NCBI RefSeq assembly: GCF_002286785.1
Contig: NZ_MUJY01000111.1
Span: forward strand, 1-64,000
Source of the DNA: Pseudomonas sp. PIC25
GTDB lineage: Bacteria; Pseudomonadota; Gammaproteobacteria; Pseudomonadales; Pseudomonadaceae
Direction: 5' to 3'
Length of the DNA stretch: 64,000 nt
Shown: positions 39,112-48,061 of the stretch, in pieces
How positions within the stretch are numbered: position 1 is the stretch's first letter
Layout of the letters: every line of letters begins with the position of its first letter
The notes under the pieces: generated by a model
Told to the model about the DNA's origin: nothing
The model's input: the letters and a program-made list of their open reading frames with translations, nothing else
The model's database searches: none
Position numbers and translations under genes: made by a program

Positions 39112-40158
39112 TTATCCCTTGGCCCGGACGTGCAGCATCAGCCAGCCCTTGATGCGCCGGTAAAGCTGTTCCTGTTCCGCAGCCGAATTTCCGGGCAGGG
39201 CTTTCATCGCGATCTGAATGTAGGCCGGGTGCTGCTGGCGCTTGCCGGCCTGCATGCGTTGCGCCGCGGCGTTGCGGTCGGCGGGTTGGTCCTTGTAGTA
39301 GAAGTCGCCGGTGGCCAGCTTCAGTGCTGGCACCAGTTCCTCCAGTTCTGGCGCGAAGCCGCTCGGGACGCGTGCAGCCACTATCAGTAGGTTGTGAATG
39401 CGCTCCGGCTTGCGTTCGGCGAGGTACTGGGCTGCCCAGTAGGCGCCCGTGCCGTGGCCGAGCAGCACGATCTCGCTGGCGTTCTGTTCCAGGGCGAAGT
39501 CGACGCCGCTCTGGATACGCGCCAACACCTTTTCCATATGAGCCTGTCGACGAGCCTCCGGGGTTTCTGTGGGTGTCGTCTCGGCCGGGGTGGTGGCCGT
39601 TTCCGGGGCCTGCATGCCACCAGCTTCGGCGGGGTTCGTCGGCGCCTCCGGGACGGGGGCCTCGGCTTCTTCCTTCGAGGTCGCCTCGTCTGCCTCGCCG
39701 CTTTCCGTCGGTTCTGCCGGTTGCTCGACGGGGCGGGGCGGCGGCAGGTCGTCCAGCGGGTCGGGCAGGGTCAGGCTCAGGGTGTGCCAGCCGGCATCCG
39801 GCAACTTGCGCCGCAGCGGACCGATGGCCTGAGGGGCATCGGCGCTCTTCGAGTCGCCGGGAAGCAGGATCACCACCCCCCTCGGTGTACCGGTATTGGC
39901 CGGTTGCCAGAGCGCGAGGAAATCATCATTGCCGGCCTTCAGACGCTGCTGTTCCTTGTGTGGTAGCTGGCGTTCCAGTCCGGCAGCCTCGTCCTGGCTG
40001 CGCTCTGGCAACGGACTGCGCTGCGTCGCTTGCGGTTCTGCGGGAGCTTCCTCGGCAGACGGTTCCGCCGGCGGGGACTGCTCCTCGGCATGCAAGGCCG
40101 CGTAGGGCAGCAACAGACCCAGGCAGAGAATGGCGAGAGGGCGAGCGGTGCGAGGCAT
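39112..40158 (-). CDS. DUF3530 family alpha/beta-hydrolase-like exported protein
   Basis: A 348-residue protein with signal peptide (PLAILCLGLLLPYAALHA). A central low-complexity Pro/Glu/Ala/Thr segment (about residues 150-215) separates two halves of an alpha/beta-hydrolase-like fold, with GVVILLPGDSKSAD early and VLLGHGTGAYWAAQYL later; the nucleophile position reads GHGTG rather than GxSxG, so serine hydrolase activity is doubtful. It is on the minus strand between the DjlA-like gene and agtS, equivalent to PA0599. Function unknown. Confidence 0.8.
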   Translation of the reverse strand: MPRTARPLAILCLGLLLPYAALHAEEQSPPAEPSAEEAPAEPQATQRSPLPERSQDEAAGLERQLPHKEQQRLKAGNDDFLALWQPANTGTPRGVVILLPGDSKSADAPQAIGPLRRKLPDAGWHTLSLTLPDPLDDLPPPRPVEQPAEPTESGEADEATSKEEAEAPVPEAPTNPAEAGGMQAPETATTPAETTPTETPEARRQAHMEKVLARIQSGVDFALEQNASEIVLLGHGTGAYWAAQYLAERKPERIHNLLIVAARVPSGFAPELEELVPALKLATGDFYYKDQPADRNAAAQRMQAGKRQQHPAYIQIAMKALPGNSAAEQEQLYRRIKGWLMLHVRAKG

Positions 40159-40290
40159 CGATGTATTCCTGTCTTGACGACATTGGCAGCCTAAACGGCT
40201 GTTCCGCATTTGTCAGGCTTCGCCAGGGCGAGGCGGCTGGAGTAAGGTATGCCAGCCCTCTATCGAACTGCCGGCCGCGCGGTGTGCTGC

Positions 40291-42687
40291 ATGATCCGTC
40301 CGTTATCCGTTGTTCTGCTCCTGGCCTGGCTGTTGCCGGCCGGGGTGTTCGCCGCGCCGCCGCCCGCTCCCCTGGCTCTCGAGCCGGCCCAGCGCAACTG
40401 GCTGGAGGAGCATCGTCAACTGCGTGTCGGGGTGGTGTTGCAGGCTCCGTATGCGCAGTACGATCGGCGTCTGCAGCAGCTCGCCGGCGCCAATGTCGAG
40501 TTGATGGAGAGTCTCGCCCGGCTGTTGCAGGTGGAGCTGGTCTGGTACCGCTATGACGATCTGGCCGCGCTCGAGGCTGCCGCACGTGACCGGCGTATCG
40601 ACCTCGCGCCTGGCCTGAGTCAGACACCGGCCGGCCTGCGCCTCTGGCTGTTTTCCGATCCTTATATGCGAGTACCGCATTTGCTCGTGGGTGAGCGCAA
40701 TGGAGGCGGGGCCGTCGAGTTGGAGCAGCTCGGCATGACCGATCCGGTGGCGGTGCGCATGCCCGGCCCGGTGGCCGACTACCTGCGTGGCAACTATCCG
40801 AACCTGGCCCTGCGGGCGGCCGCGTCGGAACGGCAGGCCTTGCAGAGCTTGTTGCGCGAGGAAGTACGCTATGCGGTACTCGACGAAGCGCAGTTCGGCC
40901 GCCTGAGCCGTGAGCCGGAATTCGCCGGGCTGGGGATGGTTGGCGATATCGGTTTCCCTCAGTTGCTCCGTGTCGCCTCCCGCCGCGATTGGCCGCAGTT
41001 GGCCGCCGTTCTGGATGTGGCCTTGCGGGCGCTGCCGGCGAAAGAGCTGGAAGCCCTGCGCGAACGCTGGCTGCTGCCCAGGTACCCGAGCCTCGGCGAG
41101 TCGAGGGGCTTCTGGCAGAACCTCAGCCTGCTGCTTGCCGTGCTGCTGCTGGCGACCATGGCCATCGTCGCCTGGCTGCGTCGTCAGCAGCATGTGTTGG
41201 AGACCCGGTTGGCCGAGGCGCGCCATGCCATCGAGTTGCGCGACGCCGCCGAAGAGGCGTTGCAACTGACCCAGTTTTCCATCGACGAGAGCACCGTCGG
41301 CATCCTCTGGGTCAACTGGGACAGCCGGGTGCGCTATGCCAACCGTGCGGCCGAGGACATGCTCGGCTATCCCCGGGGCGCGCTGTTGGAGCGGCCGCTG
41401 TCCGATTTCGAGGCGAGCCTGAGCATGGATCGCTGGCTGGGGCTGTGGAAACGGGCACGCGCCGCGGAAGGTCCCCTCAGTTTCGAGACGCAGTGCCGTC
41501 GCGCCGATGGCAGCGAACTGCCGGCCGATGTCTCCTTGAGTTTCCTGCGCTTTCGCGAAAGCGAGTACCTGCTGGTGTTCCTCACTGACGTCACCGAGCG
41601 CCGTCGTGCCCGCGCCGCGCTGGAGGAAAGCGAGGCCCGGCTGAAAGGCATCGCGGCCAACGTGCCGGGGCTGGTGTTCCGTCTGGAACGGCCGCACATC
41701 GACGCTCCGGTGGTGTTCGCCTTCATCGGCGAGGGCAGCGAAAGCCTGGTCGGTTATTCGGCGAGCACCCTGCTGCAGCCGGATCGTGGCATTCGCAGTC
41801 TGGTCCATCCGGATGATCGGGCTTCCTACGAAAGCACCCAGGAACAGGCTTTGCGCGAAGAGCGCGACTGGCACTGGCAGGGCCGCATCCTGACCCAGGC
41901 CGGCGAGCCGCGCTGGGCGGACATCAAGGCCACCGCCCGGCGCTTCGACAATGGGCGCGTGGTGTGGGACGGCATCGTCTGGGATATCAGCGCGAACAAA
42001 CGGATCGAGCTGGAACTGGCCGACTCCCGTGCGCAGTTGCGCGAGTTGTCGGCGCATCTCGAGACGGTGCGCGAGGAGGAGAAGGCGCGCATCGCCCGCG
42101 AGGTGCACGACGAACTGGGCCAGGTGCTGACCGTGCTCAAGCTGGAGACCTCGATGTGCGAGCTGGCCTATGCCGAACTCGACTCCGGCCTGGGCGAGCG
42201 CCTGGACAATATGAAGCGGCTGATCGCGCAGTTGTTCCAACTGGTGCGCGACGTGGCCACTGCGCTGCGCCCGCCGATTCTGGATGCCGGTATCGCCTCG
42301 GCCATCGAGTGGCAGGCCCAGCGCTTCGAGGCGCGGACGCAGATTCCCTGCCTGGTAGAGGTGCCGGAGAGCGTGCCGCCCTTATCGGACGCCAAGGCCA
42401 TCGGCCTGTTCCGCGTGCTGCAGGAGGCGCTGACCAACGTGATCCGGCATGCCGAGGCGCATACTGTGACGGTGCGCCTGAGCCTCGAAGCCGGGGAGTT
42501 GTGCCTGTACATCAGCGACGACGGGCGCGGGTTCAGCCCGAGCGAGCGCCGGGGCAGTTCGTTCGGGTTGGTCGGCATGCGCGAGCGGGTGCTGATGCTC
42601 GGCGGTACGCTGAGCATCGACAGCCAGCCGGGCGAGGGCACCACGCTGCGGGTATGCATGTTTCTGGATAAGGAGGAAGCCGCGTGA
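40291..42687 (+). CDS. agtS: Sensor histidine kinase AgtS-like
   Basis: A 798-residue kinase. Signal segment 1-22; a periplasmic SBP_bac_3-like domain (about 30-265); one transmembrane helix (276-296); two PAS domains (about 325-440 and 450-570); a HisKA_3 dimerisation region with H606 in REVHDELGQ; and an ATPase domain with DDGRGFSPSE and GLVGMRERV. In P. aeruginosa AgtS with AgtR controls agtABCD in response to 4-aminobutyrate and 5-aminovalerate. The start was taken at MIRPLS since it gives the signal peptide directly; an ATG at 40249 is possible. Confidence 0.9.
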   Translation: MIRPLSVVLLLAWLLPAGVFAAPPPAPLALEPAQRNWLEEHRQLRVGVVLQAPYAQYDRRLQQLAGANVELMESLARLLQVELVWYRYDDLAALEAAARDRRIDLAPGLSQTPAGLRLWLFSDPYMRVPHLLVGERNGGGAVELEQLGMTDPVAVRMPGPVADYLRGNYPNLALRAAASERQALQSLLREEVRYAVLDEAQFGRLSREPEFAGLGMVGDIGFPQLLRVASRRDWPQLAAVLDVALRALPAKELEALRERWLLPRYPSLGESRGFWQNLSLLLAVLLLATMAIVAWLRRQQHVLETRLAEARHAIELRDAAEEALQLTQFSIDESTVGILWVNWDSRVRYANRAAEDMLGYPRGALLERPLSDFEASLSMDRWLGLWKRARAAEGPLSFETQCRRADGSELPADVSLSFLRFRESEYLLVFLTDVTERRRARAALEESEARLKGIAANVPGLVFRLERPHIDAPVVFAFIGEGSESLVGYSASTLLQPDRGIRSLVHPDDRASYESTQEQALREERDWHWQGRILTQAGEPRWADIKATARRFDNGRVVWDGIVWDISANKRIELELADSRAQLRELSAHLETVREEEKARIAREVHDELGQVLTVLKLETSMCELAYAELDSGLGERLDNMKRLIAQLFQLVRDVATALRPPILDAGIASAIEWQAQRFEARTQIPCLVEVPESVPPLSDAKAIGLFRVLQEALTNVIRHAEAHTVTVRLSLEAGELCLYISDDGRGFSPSERRGSSFGLVGMRERVLMLGGTLSIDSQPGEGTTLRVCMFLDKEEAA

Positions 42688-43313
42688 TCCGGGTTCTGGT
42701 AGCGGAAGATCACACCATCGTCCGCGAGGGCATCAAGCAGCTCATCGGCATGGCCAAGGATCTCAAGGTGGTGGGCGAGGCCTGCAACGGTGAGCAATTG
42801 ATGGAGACCCTGCGGCAGACCCCTTGCGAGGTGGTATTGCTGGATATCTCCATGCCGGGCGTGAATGGCCTGGAAGCGATTCCGCGCATCCGCGCCTTGA
42901 CCCAGCCGCCAGCGATCCTGGTGCTGTCGATGCACGACGAGGCGCAGATGGCGGCGCGCGCGTTGAAGATCGGCGCGGCGGGCTATGCGACCAAGGACAG
43001 CGACCCGGCCCTGCTGCTCACTGCGATCCGCAAGGTGGCTTCGGGTGGGCGCTACATCGATCCGGAGCTGGCCGATCGCATGGTCTTCGAGGTCGGCCTG
43101 ACCGATTCGCGACCGCCCCATGCCACCTTGTCCGAGCGGGAATTCTCGGTCTTCGAGCGGCTGGTGCAGGGAGAGGGCGTCAACGAGATCGCCCAGCACC
43201 TGGCGGTGAGCAGCAAGACCGTGAGCACCCACAAGGCCCGCCTGATGCAGAAGCTGGGCGCTCATTCGGTCGCCGAGCTGGTGCGCTATGCGGTGGAGCA
43301 CAAGCTGATCTGA
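42684..43313 (+). CDS. agtR: Response regulator AgtR-like, NarL/LuxR type
   Basis: A 209-residue regulator. The receiver domain (1-120) has VAEDH and phospho-acceptor D54 in LLDISMPG; the C-terminal LuxR helix-turn-helix reads VNEIAQHLAVSSKTVSTHKARL. It starts at GTG overlapping the agtS stop by four bases. It would be phosphorylated by the adjacent kinase and act on the agt transport operon that follows 240 bases downstream, where a perfect dyad lies. Confidence 0.93.
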   Translation: MIRVLVAEDHTIVREGIKQLIGMAKDLKVVGEACNGEQLMETLRQTPCEVVLLDISMPGVNGLEAIPRIRALTQPPAILVLSMHDEAQMAARALKIGAAGYATKDSDPALLLTAIRKVASGGRYIDPELADRMVFEVGLTDSRPPHATLSEREFSVFERLVQGEGVNEIAQHLAVSSKTVSTHKARLMQKLGAHSVAELVRYAVEHKLI

Positions 43314-43426
43314 CGCACCCACCGGGAGGACTACAGGCAGGCGTCAGATCGGACTTGTCTATTTGCGACCTGCCTGCTGCCGCGACTCCGATGGTTGTGC
43401 TGGCGGCTTATCCAAAAACGACAAGC

Positions 43427-43446
43427 GTGTAGGGCGAGCCCTACAC
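43427..43446. promoter_or_regulatory. Perfect 20-bp dyad upstream of agtA, candidate AgtR site
   Basis: GTGTAGGGC and GCCCTACAC are perfect inverted arms separated by GA, 108 bases before the agtA start. NarL/LuxR-type regulators bind such dyads. No T-run follows, so it is not an obvious terminator of agtR. Assignment to AgtR is inferred from position alone. Confidence 0.5.
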
Positions 43447-43554
43447 GACATTCTCGCCGCCCCCTATAGCAATCTCTCCCCAGCGCCGATTTGCGCGCCG
43501 TTTCGCCTTATCTAGGCTTATTGACAACGGCAACCATAACAACAAGGTGCGGTG

Positions 43555-44673
43555 ATGGTCGGGACTACAACGACTGGGGCGAGCGACGTGCTGGTCAGCT
43601 TCCGTGGTGTGCAGAAGAGCTACGACGGCGAGACGCTCATCGTCAAAGACCTCAACCTGGACATTCGCAAAGGCGAATTCCTCACGCTGCTGGGGCCGTC
43701 CGGTTCCGGCAAGACCACCAGCCTGATGATGCTGGCCGGCTTCGAAACCCCCACTTCCGGGGAAATCCTTCTCGCTGGCCGCTCCATCAACAATGTGCCG
43801 CCGCACAAGCGCGACATCGGCATGGTGTTCCAGAACTATGCGCTGTTCCCGCACATGACCGTGGCGGAGAACTTGGCGTTTCCCCTGACGGTACGCGGCC
43901 TGGCCAAGCCGGACATCGGCGAGCGGGTCAAGCGCGCGCTGTCCATGGTACAGCTCGATGCGTTCGGCGGCCGTTATCCGGCCCAGCTTTCCGGTGGCCA
44001 GCAGCAGCGCGTGGCCCTGGCCCGCGCCCTGGTGTTCGAGCCCCAACTGGTGCTGATGGACGAACCGCTTGGCGCGCTGGACAAGCAACTGCGCGAACAC
44101 ATGCAGATGGAGATCAAACATCTCCACGAGCGGCTCGGCGTCACTGTGGTCTACGTCACCCACGATCAGGGCGAGGCGCTGACCATGTCCGACCGCGTCG
44201 CGGTGTTCCACCAGGGCGAAATCCAGCAGATCGACGCGCCGCGCAATCTGTACGAACACCCGAAGAACAGCTTCGTCGCCAACTTCATCGGCGAAAACAA
44301 CCGGCTCAGCGGCCAGTTGCTCAGCCGCGAGGGCGAACGCTGCGTGATCGGCCTGCCGCGTGGCGAGAAGGTCGAGGCGCTGGCGGTGAACGTCGGCCAG
44401 CCGGGCGATCCGGTGACCTTGTCGATCCGCCCCGAGCGCGTTCGCCTCAACGGCGGCAGCGACGCCTGTACCAACCGCTTCTCCGGAAGGGTGGCGGAGT
44501 TCATCTATCTGGGCGACCACGTGCGCATCCGTCTGGAGGTCTGTGGTCAGTCCGACTTCTTCGTCAAACAACCCATCGCCGAGCTCGATCCGGCGTTGGC
44601 GGTGGGCGACGTTGTGCCGCTGGGCTGGCAACTCGAACACGTCCGCGCCTTGGACGCACTCCCAGCAAACTGA
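43555..44673 (+). CDS. agtA: ABC transporter ATP-binding protein AgtA-like (PotA family)
   Basis: A 372-residue ATPase. Walker [13 protein letters not shown] near residue 48, signature [15 protein letters not shown], Walker [12 protein letters not shown], then a C-terminal TOBE-type regulatory domain (about 285-370). It energises uptake by the two permeases downstream. An earlier GTG at 43552 adds one residue. A larger frame from 43491 is in another register and is a shadow. It opens the transport operon, about 240 bases after agtR. Confidence 0.93.
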   Translation: MVGTTTTGASDVLVSFRGVQKSYDGETLIVKDLNLDIRKGEFLTLLGPSGSGKTTSLMMLAGFETPTSGEILLAGRSINNVPPHKRDIGMVFQNYALFPHMTVAENLAFPLTVRGLAKPDIGERVKRALSMVQLDAFGGRYPAQLSGGQQQRVALARALVFEPQLVLMDEPLGALDKQLREHMQMEIKHLHERLGVTVVYVTHDQGEALTMSDRVAVFHQGEIQQIDAPRNLYEHPKNSFVANFIGENNRLSGQLLSREGERCVIGLPRGEKVEALAVNVGQPGDPVTLSIRPERVRLNGGSDACTNRFSGRVAEFIYLGDHVRIRLEVCGQSDFFVKQPIAELDPALAVGDVVPLGWQLEHVRALDALPAN

Positions 44674-44714
44674 CTCGCGTTCCAAATCTGCCAAACACAA
44701 GAAAGGAGAACACT

Positions 44715-45746
44715 ATGTCGTTTCGCTTGAAAGTCGCCGCCCTGGCCGTCGCCATGGCTTCTTCCACTTCCTTGCTGGCGGCCGACCTGACCGTCATTTC
44801 CTTCGGTGGCGCGAACAAGGACGCCCAGGCCAAGGCCTACTACCAGCCTTTCGAAGCCGCCACCGGCAACAAGATCATCGCCGGCGAGTACAACGGCGAG
44901 ATGGCCAAGGTGAAAGCCATGGTCGATACCAACAGCGTGACCTGGGACCTGGTCGAAGTGGAGTCGCCGGAACTGTCCCGCGGCTGCGACGAAGACATGT
45001 TCGAAGAGCTGGACTACAGCGTGCTGGGCGGCAAGGACAACCTCGTCCCCGGCGCCGCGCAGCTCTGTGGCGTGGGCTTCTTCGTCTGGTCCACCGTACT
45101 GGCCTACAACGCCGACAAACTGCAATCGGCACCGACCAGCTGGGCCGATTTCTGGGACGTGAAGAAATTCCCCGGCAAGCGTGGCCTGCGCAAGGGCGCC
45201 AAGTACACCCTGGAATTCGCCCTGATGGCCGACGGCGTCGCGCCGAAGGACGTCTACAAGGTCCTGGCGAGCAAGGACGGCCAGGAGCGCGCCTTCAAGA
45301 AACTCGACGAGCTGAAGCCGCACATCCAGTGGTGGGAAGCCGGCGCCCAGCCGCCGCAGTACCTCGCTTCCGGCGACGTGGTGATGAGCTCGGCCTACAA
45401 CGGGCGCATCGCTGCGGTGCAGAAGGAAAGCAATCTGAAGGTGGTGTGGGACGGCGGCATCTATGACTTCGACGCCTGGGCCATCCCGAAGGGCGCGAAG
45501 AACAAGGATGAAGCACTGAAGTTCATCGCCTTCAGCCTCAAGCCCGAGCAGCAGAAGATCTACTCCGAGAACATCGCCTACGGTCCGGCCAACAAGCAGG
45601 CGGTCTCGCTGCTCGACCCGGCGCTGCTCAAGGACATGCCGACCACCCCGGAAAACATCGCCAACCAAGTGGCCATGGACGTGACCTTCTGGGCCGACTT
45701 CGGTGAGCAACTGGAACAGCGTTTCAACGCCTGGGCAGCGAAGTAA
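44715..45746 (+). CDS. agtB: ABC transporter periplasmic binding protein AgtB-like
   Basis: A 343-residue spermidine/putrescine-type binding protein with a signal peptide (LKVAALAVAMASSTSLLAA). AAGGAGAA precedes the ATG. It has ADLTVISFGGANKDAQ, WDLVEVESPEL, CGVGFFVWSTVLAYN and WWEAGAQPPQYLASGDV, features of the PotD-like family. In P. aeruginosa the agt system takes up 4-aminobutyrate and 5-aminovalerate. A GC-rich hairpin follows the stop. A second, related binding protein is encoded at the end of the operon. Confidence 0.9.
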   Translation: MSFRLKVAALAVAMASSTSLLAADLTVISFGGANKDAQAKAYYQPFEAATGNKIIAGEYNGEMAKVKAMVDTNSVTWDLVEVESPELSRGCDEDMFEELDYSVLGGKDNLVPGAAQLCGVGFFVWSTVLAYNADKLQSAPTSWADFWDVKKFPGKRGLRKGAKYTLEFALMADGVAPKDVYKVLASKDGQERAFKKLDELKPHIQWWEAGAQPPQYLASGDVVMSSAYNGRIAAVQKESNLKVVWDGGIYDFDAWAIPKGAKNKDEALKFIAFSLKPEQQKIYSENIAYGPANKQAVSLLDPALLKDMPTTPENIANQVAMDVTFWADFGEQLEQRFNAWAAK

Positions 45747-45753
45747 GCCTGCA

Positions 45754-45780
45754 GGCCCTCTCCCGGCGAGGGGGAGGGCC
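45754..45780 (+). terminator. GC-rich intra-operon hairpin after the binding-protein gene
   Basis: GGCCCTCTCCC pairs imperfectly with GGGGGAGGGCC around a short loop, just after the agtB-like stop. There is no T-run, so it more likely stabilises the upstream mRNA or attenuates the permease genes, a common arrangement for binding-protein genes. Confidence 0.5.
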
Positions 45781-45837
45781 GATCCGATTTCCTAGTTTCC
45801 GGGTCGCCGTCGGGCGGCCCTCCTTGCGGAGTTCGCC

Positions 45838-47085
45838 ATGGCCATCGCAGTGCCCCTGAACGAGGTCGCCGGCCCCAGCCTGAAGCAGCGTCTGGCGCGT
45901 GCCGAGCGCTTCAACCGGTTCAAGGCGCAGGCGCTGATCCTGCCCCTGCTGCTCTTCCTCCTTTTGACCTTCCTGGTGCCGATCGCCGCGTTGCTCTACA
46001 AAAGCGTGAAGAACCCGGAAGTGGTGACGGCGCTGCCGCAGACCGTAGAAGTCATCCGCGACTGGGATGGCAAGTCCCTGCCGCCGGAAGCGGTTTACCG
46101 TGCCTTGGCCACGGATTTGAGTGCCAAGGGCGCCAAGCAGGCCCTGGGCGACCTGTCCAAGCGTCTGAACATGGAGCTGGCCGGCTATCGCAGCCTGCTG
46201 AGCAAGACCGCGCGGGCGCTGCCGTTCGACAGTGAGCCGGCCTCGTACAGGGAGGCACTGGAAGGGCTCGACGAGCGTTGGGGCGATCCGGCGTACTGGC
46301 AGGCGATCCGCCGCAACACCCATGCGGTTACACCGTACTACCTGCTGGCCGCCCTCGATCATCGGATCGACGACCTCGGCGAGCTGGCGCCGGCCACGCC
46401 GGACCAGGCGATCTACCTGGATATCTTTGCCCGCACCTTCTGGATGGGGGCGGTGATCACCGCGATCTGCCTGGTGCTGGCCTACCCGCTGGCCTATTTG
46501 CTGGCCAATCTGCCGACACGCCAGAGCAACCTGCTGATGATCCTGGTGCTGCTGCCGTTCTGGACCTCGATCCTGGTGCGGGTCGCGGCCTGGATCGTGC
46601 TGCTGCAGTCCGGCGGCCTGATCAACGGTGCCTTGCTCAAGCTCGGTCTGATCGACCAGCCGCTGCAATTGGTGTTCAACCGCAGCGGGGTCTACGTCGC
46701 CATGGTGCACATCATGCTGCCGTTCATGATCCTGCCGATCTACAGCGTGATGAAGGGCATCTCGCCGACGTACATGCGTGCGGCGATCTCCCTGGGCTGC
46801 CACCCGTTCGCCAGCTTCTGGCGGGTGTACTTCCCGCAGACCGTGGCGGGTGTGGGGGCGGGTTGCCTGCTGGTGTTCATCCTGTCCATCGGCTACTACA
46901 TCACCCCGGCGCTGCTGGGCAGCCCGAACGACCAGATGATCAGCTACTTCGTCGCCTTCTACACCAACACCACCATCAACTGGGGCATGGCCACGGCCCT
47001 TGGCGGGCTGCTGCTGTTCGCCACCCTGGTGCTCTACGTTGTGTACAGCTGGCTGGTCGGCGCCAACCGGCTACGCCTGGGTTGA
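45838..47085 (+). CDS. agtC: ABC transporter permease AgtC-like (PotB family)
   Basis: A 415-residue permease, longer than PotB because of a periplasmic insert of about 150 residues between the first helix (LILPLLLFLLLTFLVPIAALL) and the core. The core has about five helices and the EAA-type loop MRAAISLGCHPFASFWRVYFPQ. It forms the channel with AgtD. It follows the agtB-like gene by 91 bases. Confidence 0.92.
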   Translation: MAIAVPLNEVAGPSLKQRLARAERFNRFKAQALILPLLLFLLLTFLVPIAALLYKSVKNPEVVTALPQTVEVIRDWDGKSLPPEAVYRALATDLSAKGAKQALGDLSKRLNMELAGYRSLLSKTARALPFDSEPASYREALEGLDERWGDPAYWQAIRRNTHAVTPYYLLAALDHRIDDLGELAPATPDQAIYLDIFARTFWMGAVITAICLVLAYPLAYLLANLPTRQSNLLMILVLLPFWTSILVRVAAWIVLLQSGGLINGALLKLGLIDQPLQLVFNRSGVYVAMVHIMLPFMILPIYSVMKGISPTYMRAAISLGCHPFASFWRVYFPQTVAGVGAGCLLVFILSIGYYITPALLGSPNDQMISYFVAFYTNTTINWGMATALGGLLLFATLVLYVVYSWLVGANRLRLG

Positions 47086-47161
47086 TCGGCGCGCCCCGGC
47101 CGTACGCCGGGGCTTCTGGAGGGTCCACGGACCCTAGACGATGCGTTTGGAGAAGTAGGCC

Positions 47162-47989
47162 ATGCTGAGCCCCTATATGTCGCCCGCCGAGCGGGTCTGG
47201 TTCTATACCCTGCGCGGCATCTGCGCGCTGGTGCTGCTGTTCCTGGTGCTGCCGGTGCTGGTCATCGTGCCGCTGTCGTTCAACTCCGGTTCCTTCCTGG
47301 TCTACCCGTTGCAGGGTTTCTCCCTGCGCTGGTACGAGGCCTTCTTCACCTCGGCGGAATGGATGCGTTCGCTGAAGAACAGCATGATCATCGCGCCGGC
47401 CGCGACCCTGCTGGCGATGGTCTTCGGTACCCTGGCCTCCATCGGCCTGACCCGTGGCGAGTTTCGCGGCAAGGCGCTGATCATGAGCCTGGTGATTTCG
47501 CCGATGGTGGTGCCGGTGGTGATCATCGGTGTCGCCAGCTACCTGTTCTTCGCGCCCCTCGGCCTGGGCAACAGCTACCTGTCGCTGATCCTGGTGCACG
47601 CGGTACTTGGGGTGCCCTTCGTGATCATCACCGTCTCCGCGACCCTGCAGGGCTTCAACTACAACCTGGTGCGCGCCGCCGCCAGCCTCGGTGCCTCGCC
47701 GCTGACGGCATTCTTCCGGGTCACCCTGCCGCTGATCGCACCCGGCGTGATCTCCGGCGCGTTGTTTGCCTTCGCCACCTCGTTCGATGAAGTGGTGGTG
47801 ACGCTGTTCCTCGCCGGCCCCGAGCAGGCGACCCTGCCGCGGCAGATGTTCAGCGGTATCCGCGAGAACCTGAGCCCGACCATCGCCGCCGCCGCGACGC
47901 TGTTGATCGGTTTCTCGGTCCTGTTGCTGCTGACCCTCGAATGGCTGCGCGGTCGCAGCGAGAAGATGCGTACCCAGCAGCCCGCCTGA
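47162..47989 (+). CDS. agtD: ABC transporter permease AgtD-like (PotC family)
   Basis: A 275-residue permease of the PotC type. About six hydrophobic helices are visible, with the EAA loop NLVRAAASLGASPLTAFFRV near residue 165, which contacts the ATPase. It pairs with AgtC. It starts 76 bases after agtC and is followed by a second binding-protein gene. Confidence 0.92.
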   Translation: MLSPYMSPAERVWFYTLRGICALVLLFLVLPVLVIVPLSFNSGSFLVYPLQGFSLRWYEAFFTSAEWMRSLKNSMIIAPAATLLAMVFGTLASIGLTRGEFRGKALIMSLVISPMVVPVVIIGVASYLFFAPLGLGNSYLSLILVHAVLGVPFVIITVSATLQGFNYNLVRAAASLGASPLTAFFRVTLPLIAPGVISGALFAFATSFDEVVVTLFLAGPEQATLPRQMFSGIRENLSPTIAAAATLLIGFSVLLLLTLEWLRGRSEKMRTQQPA

Positions 47990-48061
47990 TCGCCGGGACC
48001 GTCAGGCGCCGGCATGACGGCTGCGCCCGGGCAGCCGTTCTCTCTACAAGGAAGACATTCG

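Noticed and set aside
40303-42240. 645-codon minus-strand frame antisense to agtS
   Set aside because: The plus strand has full kinase motifs; the mirror frame has no start signal.
43491-45746. 751-codon frame joining the agtA region to the binding-protein gene
   Set aside because: Its first part is agtA read in the wrong frame; only the last 343 codons are a real protein with its own ribosome site.
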